A stretch of DNA of 5,338 nucleotides, taken from the NCBI GenBank assembly GCA_934754975.1, contig CAKVKI010000184.1:1-5338 (forward strand), in the 5' to 3' direction. The notes under the pieces were generated by a model that was given only the letters and a program-made list of their open reading frames with translations, was not told the DNA's origin and searched no databases. This stretch comes from an uncultured Alistipes sp. (GTDB lineage: Bacteria > Bacteroidota > Bacteroidia > Bacteroidales > Rikenellaceae). Shown piece by piece: positions 1 through 5,338 of this stretch (positions within the stretch are counted from its first letter, which is position 1; each line of letters begins with the position of its first letter). A program made the translations under genes and the position numbers.

Positions 1-1553
1 TCCTGATCTAAAGAGGCAGACCAGTCAGCCGGTTGGTTAGCAGGTGTCAGGCCTGAAGTGCGCGCACGTCCCAGCACCTTATTTGCCAATTCAACGGCTT
101 TTGCCGTATTTCCCAGTTCATTGTATACATCAGCCATCAACAGTAACATCTCGGCATAGCGATATACCATTAGGTTTTTATGACTGGCAGTACCTACCTG
201 GTTCTGATCGTACATTTTAGCGAAATGAGGCCACTTATTCGAACCTCCATCAGTAGAGTACCACTTTGCCATTTTTACAATCGTTGCATTAGGTCCAGAG
301 TTTCCATGAGTCTTTACATAATTCCGGATGATTTCCAGACTTGGATTCTTTGGATCCGGGAAGTCTGCATAAGGCAATTTTACAACATGCAACAGGCCTA
401 TTTTTTTACCTTTATCTAAAACGGGCTCTCCGTTCTTCATTATAGGTTCAAGAGGATTATTATCCTTGTCCGCAAGGAAATAAGTCCCATACGGATATAC
501 ATAAGTGGAATCATTCGGAGTCGGCACATCGCCAATCATCGGCTTCGGATCTTTCTGGTTGTTACCACCACGGGTTTTCCAACTTTTCATAAAAGTGAGT
601 TCAATACGGGGGTCACCCGGATAGGTACCTTCATGCAAATCATAAGCAGCTTTAGTTGCCCTGTAAGTTCCCCATGCAACACCTGCAGTAGATTGGGAAG
701 GAGCGAAACGGTTGCTGGCACGGTTAAAGCAAACAGTAGAAGTGATAGAGAAGTTCAACTGGAAAATAGCTTCCTTAGAGCCCATTACAAAGTCTCCAAA
801 CAGGTCTCCAAATTTAGGTTCAAGTGCATACGGCCCATTCTCATACACATCATCAAACATTTCCTTAGCCCTCTGCCAATTAGCTTGTGCATCAATATCC
901 AGACAGGCCATCTTATAATACACTTTTCCTAAGAAGGCTTTGGCAGCCCAGGAGTTAGCACGTCCATCCGTAGATTTTGCAGCAATCAGGGATGCATCTT
1001 TCATATCCTGGATAATCTGTGCAAATACTTCTTCTTTCGGAGCCCGTGAAGCTGCAATACCATCGGAAGAAGAGGCGATAACTTTCAAAGGCACATCGCC
1101 AAACAGCATCACCAAATTATAATAAGCCAATCCTCTCAAAAATTTGGCTTCCCCGCCCATCTGCACTTTTGCACTTTCACTCAAGCCGCTTTTCTCAAGG
1201 CTTCCCAAGAAAGCATTTGCTTCCGTAACCACTTTATACAATCCATTCCAAACAGTTTTAACAGGACTGGCGGATGTAGGAGTTTCCAATGACAGCATGC
1301 GACCATCATCATTACTATTACGTTGCCCCCAACCGAAACCGGAACTGATAATAAGTGCTTCCTGCATCATCTGGCCATAAGTAGCACTATTGGTCAGATA
1401 TCCATAGCAACCCAACAAAGCCAGTTCCGCATTACTCTGGGAACTGAACATCACCGCAGAGTTCTGAGAGTATATAGGATCCTCATCCAAGCAAGAGGAT
1501 AAGTTACATACAGCAAAAACAGCTGATAAAATATAATATGTCAGTTTTTTCAT
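1..1553 (-). CDS. RagB/SusD-family nutrient-binding outer-membrane lipoprotein (C-terminus cut by window edge)
   Basis: I read an open frame of 517 codons from the ATG at 1553-1551 to the left edge, with no stop, so the gene is 3'-truncated by the window and not broken. The protein begins with a lipoprotein signal (MKKLTYYILS..., lipobox LSSC) and lipid-bearing Cys21. The following residues, LDEDP, are acidic, as in the Bacteroidetes signal that sends lipoproteins to the cell surface. Residues about 134-156 (GEAKFLRGLAYYNLVMLFG, then DVPL) match the family's helical TPR-like core. Residues about 464-500 (YRYAEMLLMMADVYNELG ... GRARTS) match the conserved C-terminal RagB/SusD segment. SusD proteins usually have 500-650 residues, so perhaps 50-150 are missing. 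By family knowledge it is the extracellular lid that binds the nutrient and caps the SusC barrel. It starts 21 nt after the SusC stop, in an A-rich leader without Shine-Dalgarno site, so the two genes are almost certainly co-transcribed. A loop-rich segment, about 322-460, with many Pro, Lys and Asp lies between the conserved parts. Substrate unknown. Confidence 0.95.
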   Translation of the reverse strand, partial: MKKLTYYILSAVFAVCNLSSCLDEDPIYSQNSAVMFSSQSNAELALLGCYGYLTNSATYGQMMQEALIISSGFGWGQRNSNDDGRMLSLETPTSASPVKTVWNGLYKVVTEANAFLGSLEKSGLSESAKVQMGGEAKFLRGLAYYNLVMLFGDVPLKVIASSSDGIAASRAPKEEVFAQIIQDMKDASLIAAKSTDGRANSWAAKAFLGKVYYKMACLDIDAQANWQRAKEMFDDVYENGPYALEPKFGDLFGDFVMGSKEAIFQLNFSITSTVCFNRASNRFAPSQSTAGVAWGTYRATKAAYDLHEGTYPGDPRIELTFMKSWKTRGGNNQKDPKPMIGDVPTPNDSTYVYPYGTYFLADKDNNPLEPIMKNGEPVLDKGKKIGLLHVVKLPYADFPDPKNPSLEIIRNYVKTHGNSGPNATIVKMAKWYSTDGGSNKWPHFAKMYDQNQVGTASHKNLMVYRYAEMLLLMADVYNELGNTAKAVELANKVLGRARTSGLTPANQPADWSASLDQ

Positions 1554-1574
1554 ATTCTTGTATGTTTATTAAAT

Positions 1575-4500
1575 TTAGAAAGTAACATTCAAACCAAACA
1601 CGAAAGAGCGGGAATTCGGATAAGAACTCATATCCACACCTGGCCGGAGGCCTTCGAATGCAAAGCTATTTACTTCAGGATCATATCCCGTATAATCCGT
1701 AATAATAAATGCGTTCCTTACAGAAGCAGATATAGATGCATTCTGGATTCCAATAGCTTTCATCCAGATTTTAGGCAATATATAGCTCAATGTAATATCG
1801 GAACAACGCAAGTAACTGCCGTCTTCGATATAACGGTCCATCACCATATTTTCAATAACATACAAAGAGCTCGGATACAAATTACCCGGATTTTCAGCAG
1901 TCCACATGCCGTAGAAAGCTTTCTTGGTAATGTTATTTGCCTGTTTGCTCGGCGTTTCATTGTAGCGGACACCCGTATTCATGATATCTCTTCCCTGTAC
2001 GCCATTGAATGTGGCTTTCAACGAAAGTGATTTATAAGAGACCTCTGTCTGGAAACCATAAGTAAAGTCCGGATTGGGGTTACCAATGATTGTACGGTCT
2101 TTGCCATTTATCTCACCGTCTTCATTCATATCCACTAATTTAACATCACCGGCAGAAACCGCCTTTGTGTAAGTGCCTTCGGTACCGTCTTTCTTAATAT
2201 ATTTCACCTTACCGTCGCTCGTGATATCTTCCGCCTGCACAATACCTTGTGTTTTATATCCCCAGAATAATCCCGGAGCCTCGCCCTGCAAAAATGCATT
2301 TGCCACACCGAATTGATCGGCCAAAGCTGTACCTTCATATCCGATTCTTTCTCCCAGACATCCCCAATCGGACGGCAACAATCCCAAATCGGTAATCTTG
2401 CTCTTATTGGCGCCAATATTGCCGCCTACACTCCATTTCCAATCTTTAGTATCTATAATCTGTGCATTCAGCGAGAATTCCACACCTTTGTTATCCAGAC
2501 CACCCTGATTGTAGTAAGTGCTTCCAAAACCGGAAGAACCCGGTAAAGGTCTTGAAATCAACAAATCCTTTGTTTTCTTGATATAATAATCAAACGTACC
2601 GCTCAAGCGGGATTTAAAGAAGCCGAAATCTACACCAAAGTTCCAGGAAGCAGTCTGTTCCCACTTCAAACTGTTGTTTGCCATATTCGTTACAATCATA
2701 CTCGTCAACTGATTACCGGAGCCATCAGCATAGGATATGGGAGCGCCGGAAGATTGCCCATACATAGAGAAAGTGGAATACGGACTGATAGACTGATTAC
2801 CCGTCACACCATAGCTGACACGTACCTTCAACTGACTCAACCAAGACACATCTTTCAGGAATTCTTCCTGCTCCATACGCCAGGCCACCGAACCGGAAGG
2901 GAAATATCCCCAACGATTGGACTTAGCAAACTTACTGGAACCGTCGGCACGGATAGATGCGGTAATCAGATACTTGTCATAAAGGTTCACGTTCACACGA
3001 CCCAGATAAGAAAGAAGCTGATAGTCGTTCTGGGAAGGAGAGGAATAGACGGTATTGCCTGCCATATGTAACCCATTCTCTCTGAACTCAAACATAGTAA
3101 AATGGTTACCAATCACATTCTTATTCAAGGAATGATACTCATCGTACGTGACACCGGCCGTAGCATCCAAAGTACCGATACTTCCTAATTTTGTATTATA
3201 ATTCAAGATATTCTCCACACTGTAATTACTCCTACTCATGTCAGACTGGGCCAGATAACCGTCATTGTTCATACCTTGATACAACTGCAGACCATACCAA
3301 CGCTTACGATTGTTGATATTGATATTACCACCTGTACGAAGACTGTATGACAAGAATTTGCTGATCTTCCAGTTCAGGTTCAGACTACCTCTAAAGGTCT
3401 TATCATCTGCAATATCCACATAGTCATTCAGCCAACTGAATACATTCGTCTTATTTTCATTGGTCAAAGAAGGGTCATCATCCGGTTTTTCAAACGGAGA
3501 ATAGTCCAAAGCTGTACGAGAGATTGCACTGGTAGGTCCTCCAAGTGTGTTACCTCCGGCCATCATATCATTTTGTTTTAAAGCTCCACTCAGACTCAAA
3601 TCTATTTTGACTGTTTTAGAAAGTTCCGCACTCAGGTTAGCACGTAAGTCACCTTGCTTCCAACCGGTTTGTTTCGTCGTACCGTTAATATCTTTAAAGT
3701 TGGCAGATATATAATAGGTTGTTTTACCACTACCGCCATTTACCGATACTGAATAATTTTGCGAGAATGCAGAGTGGTAAATCTCTTTTTGCCAGTCACG
3801 ATAATATATCAGTTTGTATGTTCCCGGATTATTAGGATCATATTTAGCCAAAGCATCGTTGTATACATACCTCATTTCATCTCCTACTTTATAATAAGCA
3901 TAGAGTCCGTCTCCAATCCTGGAGTTCTGATAAGCAGCATATTCATCAAGATCTACCATATCCAGCAGACGGGTAACATTTGCTACGGTAAAAGTTGCAG
4001 AAAGATTTACCGTAGTTTTACCTTGTTTACCTTTCTTCGTCGTAATCAAGATTACACCATTAGCACCACGGGAACCGTAAATAGCGGTCGAAGAGGCATC
4101 TTTCAGAACGGTGATGTCCTCAATATCGGCAGGATTCAAAGAAGAAAGAGGATCCTGGGCTATCTGGAAGTCACCACTAATGGCCGACCGTCCGAATTCA
4201 CCCGTAGAAGCCTGCGGCACATTATCAATTACATACAACGGTTGGTTGTCACCGCGCAGTGAACTGGCACCACGAATAGTGACCGAGGCAGCCGCACCCG
4301 CAGTGGAAGAAGCCGTACTAACGACCAAACCGGCTACTTTACCTTCCAACAGCCCGTCAATAGACATCGCTTTAGCGGCATCATTGGCATCAGGCCGCAT
4401 ATTGGTTAATGCTCCCGTCAAATCCCCTTTACGGGATGTACCATAACCTACCACAACTACTTCATCCAGCAATTGTGTGTCATCCTTCATTGTCACATTA

Positions 4501-4784
4501 ATTACCGTTCTGTTACCCACAGCAACTTCCTGTTTCTCATAACCGATGAAAGAAAAGACTAATACGGATTTAGAATTAGGAGCATCAATCTTATAGTTAC
4601 CATCAATATCAGTGATGGTTCCTAAAGAGCCTCCTTTTACAGACACATTGACACCGGGTACACCTTCATTGGTGCTGTCAATTACTTTACCTGTTACTTT
4701 AATTGCTTGCTGTGCAAAAGCAACGGCAGGTGCCGTCAAGCAGAACAGGCATACAAGAAATACATTAAATAGTTTCTGTCTCAT
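1575..4784 (-). CDS. SusC/RagA-family TonB-dependent outer-membrane transporter
   Basis: A complete 1069-residue protein, within the usual 950-1150 range of SusC-type transporters. Domains in order: signal peptide (1 to about 24, ending VAFA before QQ); carboxypeptidase-regulatory-like domain, about 28-101 (GKVIDSTNEGVPGVNVSVKG, then TDIDGNYKI), typical of SusC-type receptors; TonB box about 105-116 (LLDEVVVVGYGT); plug domain about 117-255, with RGASSLRGDNQPLYVIDNVP at 171-190 and the family signature at 227-253 (LKDASSTAIYGSRGANG onward); then a beta-barrel to the end. A DxNxDGxIxxxD loop resembling a calcium site sits at 885-896. The C-terminus carries TGYDPEVN (1032-1039) and ends in Phe, as expected for BAM-assembled outer-membrane proteins. 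The start is chosen because it gives a proper signal peptide and lies about 40 nt after a predicted transcription start. By family knowledge it imports oligomers across the outer membrane using TonB energy, with the downstream SusD-like lipoprotein as lid. No frameshift or lost motif is seen. Substrate unknown. Confidence 0.98.
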   Translation of the reverse strand: MRQKLFNVFLVCLFCLTAPAVAFAQQAIKVTGKVIDSTNEGVPGVNVSVKGGSLGTITDIDGNYKIDAPNSKSVLVFSFIGYEKQEVAVGNRTVINVTMKDDTQLLDEVVVVGYGTSRKGDLTGALTNMRPDANDAAKAMSIDGLLEGKVAGLVVSTASSTAGAAASVTIRGASSLRGDNQPLYVIDNVPQASTGEFGRSAISGDFQIAQDPLSSLNPADIEDITVLKDASSTAIYGSRGANGVILITTKKGKQGKTTVNLSATFTVANVTRLLDMVDLDEYAAYQNSRIGDGLYAYYKVGDEMRYVYNDALAKYDPNNPGTYKLIYYRDWQKEIYHSAFSQNYSVSVNGGSGKTTYYISANFKDINGTTKQTGWKQGDLRANLSAELSKTVKIDLSLSGALKQNDMMAGGNTLGGPTSAISRTALDYSPFEKPDDDPSLTNENKTNVFSWLNDYVDIADDKTFRGSLNLNWKISKFLSYSLRTGGNININNRKRWYGLQLYQGMNNDGYLAQSDMSRSNYSVENILNYNTKLGSIGTLDATAGVTYDEYHSLNKNVIGNHFTMFEFRENGLHMAGNTVYSSPSQNDYQLLSYLGRVNVNLYDKYLITASIRADGSSKFAKSNRWGYFPSGSVAWRMEQEEFLKDVSWLSQLKVRVSYGVTGNQSISPYSTFSMYGQSSGAPISYADGSGNQLTSMIVTNMANNSLKWEQTASWNFGVDFGFFKSRLSGTFDYYIKKTKDLLISRPLPGSSGFGSTYYNQGGLDNKGVEFSLNAQIIDTKDWKWSVGGNIGANKSKITDLGLLPSDWGCLGERIGYEGTALADQFGVANAFLQGEAPGLFWGYKTQGIVQAEDITSDGKVKYIKKDGTEGTYTKAVSAGDVKLVDMNEDGEINGKDRTIIGNPNPDFTYGFQTEVSYKSLSLKATFNGVQGRDIMNTGVRYNETPSKQANNITKKAFYGMWTAENPGNLYPSSLYVIENMVMDRYIEDGSYLRCSDITLSYILPKIWMKAIGIQNASISASVRNAFIITDYTGYDPEVNSFAFEGLRPGVDMSSYPNSRSFVFGLNVTF

Positions 4785-4830
4785 AGAATTAAATTTAAAT
4801 TAAAGACATTTGTTAACAGTGATTTCGATG

Positions 4831-4838
4831 CAAATGTA
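4831..4838 (-). promoter_or_regulatory. Predicted Bacteroides-type promoter -7 element for the susC/susD-like operon
   Basis: TACATTTG on the minus strand matches the Bacteroides -7 consensus TAnnTTTG exactly. It is the only perfect match I find in the minus-strand leader. It lies 46 nt before the SusC ATG, so transcription would begin near 4825 and give an untranslated leader of about 40 nt, rich in A and T. The -33 element is poor: TTGC at 4865-4862 is the nearest candidate, with a 23-nt gap instead of the usual 19-21. A weak -33 would fit a promoter that needs an activator, which is common for susC-type genes, but that is inference. Confidence 0.55.
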
Positions 4839-4886
4839 AAGCGAGCGGGGAAAGCATCGGTGCAATAATCACTATTTCCAAGTCCA

Positions 4887-4941
4887 ATTTTAGCCATAGA
4901 CCCATTCCCGGACAGCCCATAGACGAATTTGGAGCTAAAAT
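4887..4941. repeat. 8-bp inverted repeat enclosing the direct-repeat pair
   Basis: ATTTTAGC at 4887-4894 is the exact reverse complement of GCTAAAAT at 4934-4941, with 39 bp between them. The left arm overlaps the edge of the left GTCTATGG copy by one base, and the right copy lies inside. The arms do not extend further. It may be part of an operator or chance in AT-rich sequence. It is too short, and lacks the -7 box, to be a convincing invertible promoter. Confidence 0.3.
4894..4924 (-). promoter_or_regulatory. Paired direct repeat GTCTATGG upstream of the promoter, candidate activator site
   Basis: On the minus strand GTCTATGGGCT (4924-4914) is followed by GTCTATGGCT (4901-4892). The shared GTCTATGG cores start 23 bp apart, about two helical turns, so both would face the same side of the DNA. 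They lie about 70-100 bp upstream of the predicted transcription start. That is a normal place for an activator; AraC-type DNA-binding domains, found in Bacteroides hybrid two-component regulators, often bind direct repeats. The repeat is visible in the sequence; its function and any regulator are inferred, and no regulator gene is in the window. Confidence 0.35.
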
Positions 4942-4962
4942 AGATAAAAATGGAGTAGAAGC

Positions 4963-5079
4963 ATGAAGAAAAACGTGTTAACCACATTTATATTGTGCCT
5001 GTTATTATTCCTGCCAGATAAAGTTACAGATCTGTCTCTACGCCGGAAAAAAACAGAACGTCCCGCCTGCTTTTCATAA
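4963..5079 (+). CDS. Small 38-codon ORF with signal-peptide-like start, doubtful
   Basis: A plus-strand frame from ATG 4963 to TAA 5077-5079 encodes 38 residues. It begins MKKNVLTTFILCLLLFLP, a positively charged start followed by a hydrophobic stretch (about 5-18) like a signal peptide or single membrane segment. The rest is polar and basic (SLRRKKTERPACFS). A GGAG lies 7 nt before the ATG, although Bacteroides makes little use of such sites. Against it: the last codons run into the left arm of the minus-strand terminator and the stop lies in its loop, no TAnnTTTG promoter is seen on this strand, and it opposes all its neighbours. It could be a small membrane peptide, the start of a decayed secreted protein, or chance. 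I do not recognise it. Confidence 0.15.
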   Translation: MKKNVLTTFILCLLLFLPDKVTDLSLRRKKTERPACFS

Positions 5080-5099
5080 AACGAAAATCGGGCGAGACG
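5047..5099 (-). terminator. Rho-independent terminator of the Rpn-family gene
   Basis: A 17-bp imperfect stem pairs 5083-5099 with 5059-5075 around a 7-nt loop (5076-5082). On the minus strand the arms read CGTCTCGCCCGATTTTC and GAAAAGCAGGCGGGACG, with two mismatches and one G-U pair. It is followed on that strand by TTCTG and seven T (5053-5047). It begins 25 nt after the TAA of the Rpn-family gene. On the plus strand the hairpin is followed by A-rich sequence, so it should act only on leftward transcription. It separates the Rpn unit from the susC/susD-like operon. Confidence 0.8.
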
Positions 5100-5124
5100 A
5101 AAAATAAATAATATCTTGTTATTT

Positions 5125-5325
5125 TTATAATTCTTCTATGTCTTTGATAGGCAGACCCGTCACCTGGTGGATGACCTCGGAGGAGATATTCAAAGATTTC
5201 ATTGTTCGGGCGTTCTCTATTTTTTCTTCCTGTCTGCCTTCCTGTCTGCCTTCCTGCCTGCCTTCCTGCCTGCCTTCTTCTCTACCTTCCTCCGCCGCCG
5301 TACTCAGCACATCATTCTGAATCAT
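5125..5325 (-). CDS. Possible internally started small protein (RpnS-like intragenic antitoxin)
   Basis: The in-frame ATG at 5325-5323 would give a 66-residue protein made only of the Rpn C-terminal region: a short lead (MIQNDVLSTAAEE), the repeat helix (residues 14-33), and the TGLP-containing end. In E. coli, separately translated C-terminal proteins of rpn genes (RpnS) block the toxic full-length protein, and their dimer helix carries four-residue repeats that vary in number between strains. The layout here is the same. Nothing in the sequence proves internal initiation: there is no Shine-Dalgarno site before this ATG, and an internal promoter would lie outside the window. Bacteroides use of this arrangement is inference. 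Confidence 0.3.
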   Translation of the reverse strand: MIQNDVLSTAAEEGREEGRQEGRQEGRQEGRQEEKIENARTMKSLNISSEVIHQVTGLPIKDIEEL

Positions 5326-5338
5326 TACGGCATTGATA
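5125..5338 (-). CDS. Rpn-family nuclease (PD-(D/E)XK, 'putative transposase'), C-terminal end only
   Basis: The frame is open from the right edge (INAV, then MIQNDVLST) to the TAA at 5127-5125, giving the last 71 complete codons. Full Rpn-family proteins have roughly 280-320 residues, so the nuclease domain and its catalytic residues are outside the window and cannot be judged. The assignment rests on the tail: a charged Gly/Arg/Glu helix (GREE, then GRQE four times) followed by MKSLNISSEVIHQVTGLP and IKDIEEL. This matches the family's usual ending, 'M-L--G-----I---TGLS-EEI--L'. By family knowledge these are DNA endonucleases that promote RecA-independent recombination, and E. coli members act as toxic antiphage proteins. 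An intrinsic terminator follows directly and the susC/susD-like operon has its own promoter, so this is a separate unit. The ATG at 5325 is probably internal, because the frame stays open upstream of it. The alternative is another protein with a similar charged tail, which I think less likely. Confidence 0.75.
   Translation of the reverse strand, partial: INAVMIQNDVLSTAAEEGREEGRQEGRQEGRQEGRQEEKIENARTMKSLNISSEVIHQVTGLPIKDIEEL
5227..5286 (-). repeat. 12-bp in-frame tandem repeat encoding GRQE x4, plus one degenerate GREE unit
   Basis: Reading the minus strand, a degenerate unit GGTAGAGAAGAA (5286-5275, GREE) is followed by two copies of GGCAGGCAGGAA (5274-5251) and two copies of GGCAGACAGGAA (5250-5227). 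All four full units encode GRQE; the two variants differ by a synonymous AGG/AGA change. The unit is a multiple of three, so gain or loss of copies keeps the frame and changes only the length of the charged helix. The array is a likely site of slippage or unequal recombination. Confidence 0.9.

Larger units (their letters stand above)
4785..5124. other. 340-bp intergenic region between the Rpn-family gene and the susC-like gene
   Basis: This is the only stretch over 300 bases without a well-supported gene. From right to left it holds the intrinsic terminator of the Rpn-family gene (5099-5047), a 10-bp palindrome ACAGATCTGT (5026-5035), a 38-codon low-confidence plus-strand ORF (4963-5079), a GTCTATGG direct repeat inside an inverted repeat (4887-4941), and a TACATTTG promoter element (4838-4831) with an AT-rich leader up to the SusC start. 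TGTTAAC occurs twice (4811-4817 and 4976-4982). I see no tRNA, rRNA or known riboswitch. Confidence 0.8.

Noticed and set aside
180..1380. Several plus-strand frames of 60-99 codons
   Set aside because: All lie antisense to a continuous 517-codon SusD frame with lipobox and conserved motifs; none shows a domain of its own.
3759..4262. Plus-strand 167-codon frame opposite the susC-like gene
   Set aside because: It lies fully antisense to the conserved plug and signature region of a clear SusC protein. Its composition is that expected of a shadow frame.
4795..4809. Four-codon upstream ORF (ATG TCT TTA ATT TAA) in the SusC leader
   Set aside because: It is too short to support as a leader peptide, and an ATG in such AT-rich sequence is expected by chance.
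4811..4982. TGTTAAC present twice, 165 bp apart, as possible recombination or inversion sites
   Set aside because: The copies are in direct orientation apart from the inner palindrome, only 7 bp long, and no recombinase is in the window. There is no support for an invertible promoter.
4781..4987. Minus-strand 68-codon frame ending in ATGA overlap with the SusC start
   Set aside because: It reads through the predicted promoter and leader, has no recognisable family features, and its start lies upstream of the predicted transcription start. The overlap is probably chance.
5026..5035. 10-bp palindrome ACAGATCTGT
   Set aside because: A single short palindrome, with no second copy and far from the predicted promoter, is not enough to call an operator.
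5138..5320. Plus-strand frame with SCLP repeats
   Set aside because: It is the complement of the 12-bp repeat in the Rpn-family tail, open only because the repeat contains no stop on either strand.
5125..5338. Insertion sequence or true transposon at the right end
   Set aside because: The family is often named 'putative transposase', but no terminal inverted repeats or target-site duplication are seen here, and the gene is followed by an ordinary terminator.

Overview
The window looks like a Bacteroidales chromosome, most likely Bacteroides; I would not go below genus level. The reasons are a SusC/SusD-type outer-membrane nutrient-uptake pair, a SusD-type lipoprotein signal with acidic residues straight after the lipid-bearing cysteine, start codons preceded by A/T-rich sequence without a clear Shine-Dalgarno site, a TAnnTTTG promoter element, and moderate GC content. 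All well-supported genes lie on the minus strand, so transcription runs from right to left.

Layout in the direction of transcription. (1) 5338-5125: the C-terminal end, about 71 codons, of a gene of the Rpn family (recombination-promoting nuclease / PD-(D/E)XK 'putative transposase'). Its nuclease domain lies outside the window. The tail holds a four-residue repeat, GRQE x4, encoded by a 12-bp DNA tandem repeat, followed by the typical 'TGLPIKDIEEL' ending. (2) 5099-5047: an intrinsic terminator for that gene, made of an imperfect 17-bp stem and a run of seven T. (3) 5046-4785: the rest of a 340-bp non-coding gap. It holds a paired direct repeat GTCTATGG (starts 23 bp apart) inside an 8-bp inverted repeat, a TACATTTG promoter element about 47 bp before the next start codon, and a weak 38-codon plus-strand ORF with a signal-peptide-like start. 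(4) 4784-1575: a complete SusC/RagA-type TonB-dependent transporter (1069 aa). (5) 1553-1: a RagB/SusD-type lipoprotein starting 21 nt after the SusC stop. 517 codons are present and its C-terminus runs off the left edge.

The SusC-like barrel and the SusD-like surface lipoprotein are expected to form one outer-membrane complex that captures and imports an oligomeric nutrient, with energy from TonB. They form the first two genes of an operon, probably a polysaccharide-utilization-type locus. The substrate cannot be read from this window because no hydrolase, surface glycan-binding protein or regulator is included. The Rpn-family gene is a separate transcription unit. By analogy with E. coli Rpn proteins, its repeat-bearing tail could also be translated alone as an intragenic antitoxin. 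That possibility, together with the repeat-associated upstream site of susC, is the most interesting content here.
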